Source of the DNA: Polytrichum commune | Lineage: Eukaryota > Streptophyta > Polytrichopsida > Polytrichales > Polytrichaceae | Length of the DNA: 64,000 nt | Direction: 5' to 3' | Assembly: GCA_950295325.1 (NCBI GenBank) | Contig: OX485806.1 | Coordinates: 50,651,169 to 50,715,168, forward strand | In this document: in pieces, positions 58,440-64,000 of the stretch | Layout of the letters: every line of letters starts with the position of its first letter | How positions within the stretch are numbered: the first letter of the stretch is position 1 | Notes under the pieces: generated by a model | Seen by the model: only the letters and a program-made list of their open reading frames with translations | Told to the model about the DNA's origin: nothing | Databases searched by the model: none | Translations under genes and position numbers: made by a program

Positions 58440-58456
58440 TGGTGCGTCCGCCGGGA
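58440..58456 (+). other. Gypsy primer-binding site
   Basis: TGGTGCGTCCGCCGGGA lies four bases after the LTR. The identical core is found at 35131-35149 in reverse. It does not resemble the initiator-Met, Lys or Asp sites common in plant elements, so the priming tRNA is unknown. Confidence 0.6.
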
Positions 58457-59295
58457 GTAAAGCAGGATTAGGACATCGAAACTTGGAGGCATGAACTTGA
58501 GGGCAAGGAAGGAGCGCGGCTTGAGGTGATGTCCTAAACCTTCTTGGGATGGCATAAGGATATCACATTAATAGTGCAACCACTAGTTCACTAAATCTTA
58601 GAGGGATAATTAATTTTAGGAAGATTCAACTTTGACATTCACCTTGGGGTGAGTTTCCAAGTTTGGGTGTTGTGCATTCAATGTTCTAGAGTTGGATGTT
58701 GTCATTTGATTATTGCTAGGGTTGAAGTCAAGTTGAATCACGGTCGAGGGTGAGTGCTAACTTGCAGGGGGGAGCACAAATTGCTTAAAGTATGAAACAT
58801 TCTTCAAAGTGAATTTGATAATTAATTAAGGAAATATTTTGGTAATTGTTTTTGTCGTTATCCATTGTAGAGGGTAATTCCCTAGTCATTGTGTCATGTT
58901 GGAGGCGAGAGGGTGATGCCTCAGTCTTCAATATGGTGCATGGCGAAGGTCAGCCCCTCACTCTCGGTATTGTGGTGAGTATCAATTCGAGGGAAGAGTT
59001 CGGATGTGATTCTTCGGCTTAACTGAGAATTGACATGAACATGCCTATCCCTTGTTTGGGATTTTCCACTTAAGTTGGCCTGCAAGTTCTCTTTCATCAC
59101 CTCCTCAATTTTAAACCACATCAAGATAAGTGAAAACATTAAAGGAGTGAAGGTAGTGAGGGGTATGTTTGGTCAAGTGAGTGTTGATCGATTCCTTGGG
59201 GAATGCAAGGTAATACTCGAGCCCACAAACCAAAATTGGAGTTAGGATGAGATATAGTTACACGTAGGAAGAAAGTAGTTAAGACTAGTGAGGTT
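58457..59295 (+). other. Gypsy leader
   Basis: This is untranslated-looking sequence between the primer-binding site and gag. No other feature was seen. Confidence 0.5.
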
Positions 59296-60106
59296 GTGGA
59301 AGATATGGAAGTTACATTAGAAAGTTGTCTGAATGTCGAACCTATTGTTAGTCCATGGTTAGGGACATTAGAAGTAGAGGATCCACTTGAGGAAAATGCG
59401 ACATCTTCCAAGTTGAGTGTGGAAACACCATTGGAAACCGAGACGATTAGGGAAGAGGTTCCAATCAAAATTGATAAGGAAGGAGGAGTGGACACACCAG
59501 TCACCATGGCTCAGAAGGGAGGTGGAATGAATCCACCACCTATACCATTGGTGAGACCGAGAGGTCTACCAATTTTGGTCTCACAAAATTTAGCGGCGGT
59601 GGACATGCCATCCCAACTCCCTAAGTTTTATGGAACCAAGGATGAGGATCCCTCTAGGCACATGGAGAGATACATGGAGAGGTTGGCTAGTTCTCTTGTT
59701 ACTAATCCCGGATATTGGTTGGTGAGGTTTCCTACCACCCTAGAGGGTGAGGCATATGAGTGGTATAGAGATCATGCCGAGGGATACTTTAGAGCATGGG
59801 ATCAATTGCAAAGGGAATTTTTAAATGAATTTAGACAGAGGTAGGTCAGAGTACAACTCTTAGAGCTCTAGCATTGTTGAAGCAAGAAAGGGAAGAGAAG
59901 ATTTTGGCATACATTAGGAGGTTTGATTTGGTGTGTACAAGGTTCGTGGGCACAATGCTCAATAATGACACACTAAAACAATTCTTCATTCAAGGATTCT
60001 TTAAGGCGGGAACCATTAGGGGCGTCTTGGAGAGGAATCCTCAAACATTAGCGGCTGCTAAGGTGGCGGCCAGGGAGATGGAGCACATAGATAGGGATTA
60101 TGAAAG
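59296..60106 (+). pseudogene. Gypsy gag, N-terminal part (Retrotrans_gag)
   Basis: An acidic lead (EVEDPLEENATSS) is followed by MPSQLPKFYGTKDEDPSRHM, FPTTLEGEAYEWYRD and WDQLQREFLNEFRQR, the capsid-like Retrotrans_gag domain. A one-base shift at ~59843 moves to a second frame, LALLKQEREEKILAYIRRFD then FFIQGFFKAGTIRGVL. The frame runs to DYE at 60104 where a solo LTR was inserted. Confidence 0.85.
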
Positions 60107-61457
60107 TGTGAGGCCAAACCCACCACCCTTAAGCGTCCTAGTCCGGATGATGGGTTTGTGAATCACATGTGTAGTATCAAATTTCAATGATATAATAAGT
60201 ATCCTTCATCTCAGTGAACCTTCTAGTTCTAAAGTTCATGATGTTTTATTAATACTTGTTTCTTGAACAAATGAGGCCTTAGCCTTCTCCAAAGTCCATC
60301 CCGCGGCTTTGGCCACGCATCCCCGTAAAGACATCCCCCTAGCACCATTAATCTTTATTTCCTTTGCCTTGCCATTGCTAGGATCAACCACATTCCCCAT
60401 TCTTGAACAAGTAACTTATTTTGACCAATAAGATGTAAGTGTTTAAAAACACTGTCTTTGATGATCCACCCCAATCACATTCACTAGCAAGCCACGCCTC
60501 ACGCTAACTAGCCTAATAAACCTAACACTTACATACGTACTAGAATAATCTAAAATGCATAATTTAACCTATGCTTAGTTTTAAGCCCTTAAGCTGCCCT
60601 AGTAGCCTAAGTCGGTTCGTCCCAGCTGCTTAGTAGCACTAATTCAGCTCGTCCCGGCTGCTCCAGTAGCCCTCCTTTAGTTGTCTCGGCTGCTCCAGTA
60701 GCCTAGTTCAGTTCGTCCCAGCTGCTTAGTAGCCTAATTCAGTTCGGCCCAGCTATGGTTGAACAGAAATTTAATCAATCCTACAACCATTCTCAACTCC
60801 TAGTAGTTAATCTAGCATTCCTCTAATCTATTAACTAATACTTAATCTATCCTACTAATTTCCTCAAGTTAACCCCCTAATCACACGTGTCTATCTAGTA
60901 ATTCTAAGGGGTCCCTCCATGTGAGAGAGATTTGAGAGAGAGAACTTAACTAACTACCTTCACTACAACTAATAACCCACCTACGTGGCTCGAGCTCTTA
61001 AGAGCTTACTCTCTTGAGTGCGCTTGATGGAGAGAGAGGAAAAATGAGAGAGAAAACACCTTAAGTAGCAAAGAGGGAGAGAGGGAGAGAGAGGTGAGGA
61101 TAGGGTGAGAGGATTAGCACCTCCAATCACAATCCCTTAACCTTCACCTCTAAAGTAGGGACTAATCCCCTTCCACCAAGCTTCCTTCTTCCTAAACTAA
61201 CAAGGTGGATCCAAAAGTGGGCATTTAACCCGCGGAGCTCGCCTTGCCTCACCTTACCCCTTACTCACATAATCAAGGCATTCTCTTATTGAAATCAAAC
61301 CTTGAATTAATCACACAACACCACCTAATGCCTAAAGTTAAATCCACACCACACTTCACTTTTTTTATGTTTTGTGAATAATCATAATACCTCAAAGTCA
61401 AACTAAAATTGGTTTTGAAGAGTTAATCACCACATGTGGGCACCATTTTGGCTCACA
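60107..61457 (-). mobile_element. Solo LTR (TGTGAGCC family), minus orientation, inside gypsy gag
   Basis: On the minus strand it runs from TGTGAGCCAAAATGGTGCCC (61457) to ...GGTTTGGCCTCACA (60107), 1351 bp. The flanks GAAAG (60102-60106) and GAGAG (61458-61462) are a 5 bp duplication with one difference. Removing the insert restores gag as DYE-RLWRRED without a shift. It is similar in length and ends to the host element's own LTR, so a relative jumped into it and later lost its interior. Confidence 0.9.
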
Positions 61458-62270
61458 GAGAGGTTGTGGAGGAGAGAGGATGAGTCAATCCCTCAATTCA
61501 TCCTTAGTCGTCCTAGGGTGGCGGAGGGAGAGCTAGGTAAACATGGGATTCAAACCCCATATGCTCTTATTGACATGGGTCCACGTCCTGTAGTGGTTAG
61601 AGAACCGGCACCACTCTTAGCATTGTCTGCTCCTCAAGTTGATACGCACATTGAGGAGGTGGAGAGAAGGTTAGGTGCTAGTCAGTTGGGATTTCAGGAG
61701 GCTATGATTAAGCAAATGCAGAGTCTTACGGATCATATGTCATTGATGATTAGGAGTCAGCAGCCTGGTCCTCCTCCTCCAGTTGAGTCGGGTAGACATG
61801 CTTCAGGATTGTGGTGTGTTCAGTGTGGCCAACCTAGACATACTAGGCAGTTTTGTCGAGTTGGGCAGAATCGTGATCAAAGGAACAATGGTGGCCCACC
61901 TCCACAAAATCCGAGAGGTCAAAGTTAGAATCAGTATGGGCAAGGTAACTATAGGGGACCTCCACCTAGAGGGCAAGTTGGTCAGAATGTGGAGAGGAAG
62001 GAGTTCCATCATTTTTGTGGAAGATGACATGCACAAGGTTAGTGTTGGTCCGAAGGACAAGGTTATGGTTGTAGTAATTGTGGGGGAAACCATCCTTCGA
62101 ACGAATGTCGTCAACCTAACAAGGTCATTAGAATGCCTCAACCGGTGGCCAATCCCTACCGACAAACTAGAGACAACATGAGGGGTGCCATGCCACAAGG
62201 TGGACCTACTAATGAGCTTAGGCCACCAAATCTTTACTATAATCATGGGAATGCTAGGTAGACGTTCCAT
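61458..62270 (+). pseudogene. Gypsy gag, C-terminal part with zinc knuckles
   Basis: After the solo LTR the frame reads RLWRREDESIPQFILSRPRV. It then has a CCHC knuckle CVQCGQPRHTRQFC, a degraded FCGR-HAQG-CW, and a second CCHC CSNCGGNHPSNEC. Stops include TAG at 61926-61928, TGA after FCGR (fits CGA to TGA) and two TAGs. The knuckles would bind element RNA. Confidence 0.8.
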
Positions 62271-63641
62271 CCTCCAACCGAATTACAGACCGCTAATGGA
62301 GACATTCCTATTCAGAATAGGCCGGGCAATCTCACGACAATAGGAGGCAAGTTCCACCTAATGACTCGGGTCCATCGAACTTTTAGGATGTCAGGTTTAT
62401 GGATGGCACAGTGGATGACCATCCGGACGAGTCCTTTCTTCTCCAAGTGCCACCGGGGGAAGAACACAACCAATGGCCTCCCAATGCTAATGTAATCACT
62501 TATGAATTGAGAAGTTTGGATGAGGGGACCACACATGAGGCTCCGGCATTAGCAGTTACCACTAGAGCAATGCGGGGTAATATTCAACCTGACAACGAAA
62601 TAGAAGAGCAAGAGGAACATTCCTCGGGTGAGGCTCCTCACCTGTCAGATTTAAGAAAGGGTAGCTAGGACACCTAGGAGAGCCACTAAGGCATTAGAGG
62701 TGGAGAATGAGATTCTTCAGGATAGGGAGAGGCCGAATATCATTCATGATCTAGAGGGTAGTGAAATGGAAGAATGGGAAGGACCTAGCATTCCATTGGA
62801 CGAATTTGATGGAGTGAGAAAGACAAAGGAGGACAAGCCGAATGGATATGACCTATGGGCCGACCTTAGCTCGCTTAAGGCTGATATCACCTTTGGATAA
62901 TTGTTGGAAATATCCCCCATGGCTCGTAAGACTCTCAAGGAAGGAATGCCGGTAACGAGGAGAACGAGGAAGGTGAAGACTAGGGTGGCTGCTAGAGTTC
63001 AATGGCAAGGAGGAGGTCGTGATGTTAAGGCAGTATAGATAGCGGTCATGGTGGTGGATAAGGTAGTTCCCAATGTATTGGTAGATGGAGGAAGTTGGCT
63101 ACACATCTTGCCAGAGCACACCATGAAAATGTTGGGTCTTAGCCTAACGGGTCCATCATCTTTCATCATTAACATGGCAAATCAAAGTCTAGCAGTACCT
63201 TTGGGGATGATTAAGGATTGAAGGATTAGCACGGGAGGTGAGGAGTATGTTGTCACTTTTCATGTCATCAAAATGCATTCCAACAAGGATACATTTCCCA
63301 TTTTGTTGGGTCGACCTTGGTTGAGAATGGTGGATGCCATAGTAGATTGGGGAGGAGCTAAGCCATCCATAACTTATGGTCCTAAAAATAATAGAGTCAA
63401 GGTGTCCATATGGTCACTAGGTAGTTGGGTGAGGAAGGATGTCACGTCTTCGGATGAAGAAGAGGAAGCCGAGAAGGGTGATGAAAAAAACGAGATATTA
63501 GTGGGAGTGGTCCAGTCTGGAGGTCAAGGAGCTAAGCTAGATGTAGGGTTAGGCCCTCTAGGTCCTAGTTTTTACCATTGGAGTGACAATGGTGAGTATG
63601 CTCAATGGTTGAAGAGTACCCAAAGTCAGTGTGTGATGTGA
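62271..63641 (+). pseudogene. Gypsy protease region
   Basis: An acidic spacer is followed by VPNVLVDGGSWLHILPEHTM, the D-G-G-S form of the aspartic-protease motif common in plant Ty3/gypsy elements. MLGLSLTGPSSFIINMANQ and FPILLGRPWLRMVDAIVDW follow. A stop interrupts the frame at 63220 (IKD-stop-RIS) and others at 62395 and 62665. Confidence 0.75.
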
Positions 63642-63741
63642 TGGTGACTTCCCACCACGAATATTTGAGGGATGATATGGAAAGTGCAAAAACATAAAAA
63701 TACAAATTGTTGGAGCCATGTGAGGTGCTAACGGAAGAGGA

Positions 63742-64000
63742 ATGGTTACAGGGATGATTGACTCTATGGGTAGATGGGATAGAGGATCACTCGGTCAGTC
63801 TAGTGCATGTAGATGGGACTCAAGACGAGGAGGCCATTATAGAGGCTTCAAAGTTGGAAACACCTCTCTACTTCAAAACCACATCGATGAGCATTCTAGT
63901 GGGACAAAATGTCAAGGATTATCCTAAGGTCCCACCGGATTGGTATAGGAACACAACGGAACAAACACATGTGTCTGAGGCGGATTGTAAGTATGTGGAA
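63742..64000 (+). pseudogene. Gypsy pol, lead-in to reverse transcriptase (cut by window end)
   Basis: The frame reads LWVDGIEDHSVSLVHVDGTQ, then NVKDYPKVPPDWYRNTTEQT at the right edge. 'DYP.VPADWYR'-like text precedes the RT domain in many plant gypsy elements. The catalytic domains are outside the window. Confidence 0.5.

Larger units (their letters stand above)
51228..64000 (+). mobile_element. Ty3/gypsy LTR retrotransposon, incomplete at the right edge
   Basis: The 5' LTR begins TGTGAGCCCAAATTGGTGCC at 51228. It ends ...GGGTTTGTAGCTGACA at 58435 and is followed by TAAA and the primer-binding site TGGTGCGTCCGCCGGGA. Then come gag, zinc knuckles, an aspartic protease and the start of the reverse-transcriptase region. 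Removing the Copia insertion and its 5 bp duplication gives an LTR of 1356 bp, close to the 1351 bp solo LTR in gag. Several stops and a frameshift show it is dead. The 3' LTR is not in the window. Confidence 0.85.

Noticed and set aside
60107-61457. Small independent gene or intron in gypsy gag
   Set aside because: The family LTR ends, 5 bp flanking duplication and length equal to the host LTR identify it as a solo LTR.

Overview
This window looks like nuclear DNA of a land plant with a large, repeat-choked genome. The evidence is a plant-type arginine decarboxylase gene, fragments of typical plant housekeeping genes (ABCB transporter, NIPA-like magnesium transporter, exosome RRP4), and plant-style CACTA, Copia, Ty3/gypsy and Helitron elements. 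The clade cannot be fixed by reading; a fern, lycophyte or gymnosperm-like genome would fit. Only one ordinary host gene is intact: an intronless arginine decarboxylase on the minus strand at 24751-26826. No rRNA, tRNA or CRISPR was seen.

Layout. 1-690: short duplicated flank. ~691-7727: decayed autonomous CACTA transposon (+) with a transposase-associated zinc-finger exon, a SET-domain ORF, TNP2, DUF4218-like and DUF4216-like exons; a ~970 bp MITE interrupts TNP2. 8402-22787: a solo LTR (TSD GAAGT/GAAGC) split by an 11.4 kb gene-capturing CACTA element at 11253-22691 (TSD AAG). That element carries pieces of an ABCB transporter, a NIPA-like transporter, two copies of an RRP4 exon, a possible symplekin piece and an unknown 236-codon ORF, and has no recognisable transposase. 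22788-28291: the arginine decarboxylase gene and its flanks. 28292-38471: a pair of distant inverted repeats enclosing a Helitron Rep/helicase relic (minus strand), ~180 bp tandem repeats and a 2.5 kb LTR with primer-binding site. 38472-42600: AT-rich, with a small ~33 bp repeat array. 42600-47127: remains of a second CACTA element split by a solo LTR (43595-45533, TSD CCACC). 47128-51227: nothing recognised. 51228-64000: a Ty3/gypsy element (+) running off the right edge; its 5' LTR is split by a 5.85 kb Copia element (52171-58017, TSD ATACT) and its gag by a solo LTR (60107-61457).

How it fits together. One LTR family (begins TGTGAGCC; a CCACCCGGACTAGGACGCA-like box near its 3' end; primer-binding site TGGTGCGTCCGCCGG) occurs at least five times in both orientations, mostly as solo LTRs, and acts as landing ground for later insertions. 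The most notable features are the SET-domain ORF inside a CACTA transposon, the multi-gene capture element, a Copia element with a 120 bp tandem array in its leader and a primer site matching the anticodon arm of initiator tRNA-Met, and the nesting order that exact target-site duplications allow. Splice sites, pseudogene reconstructions and family names were read by eye; no alignments or searches were run.
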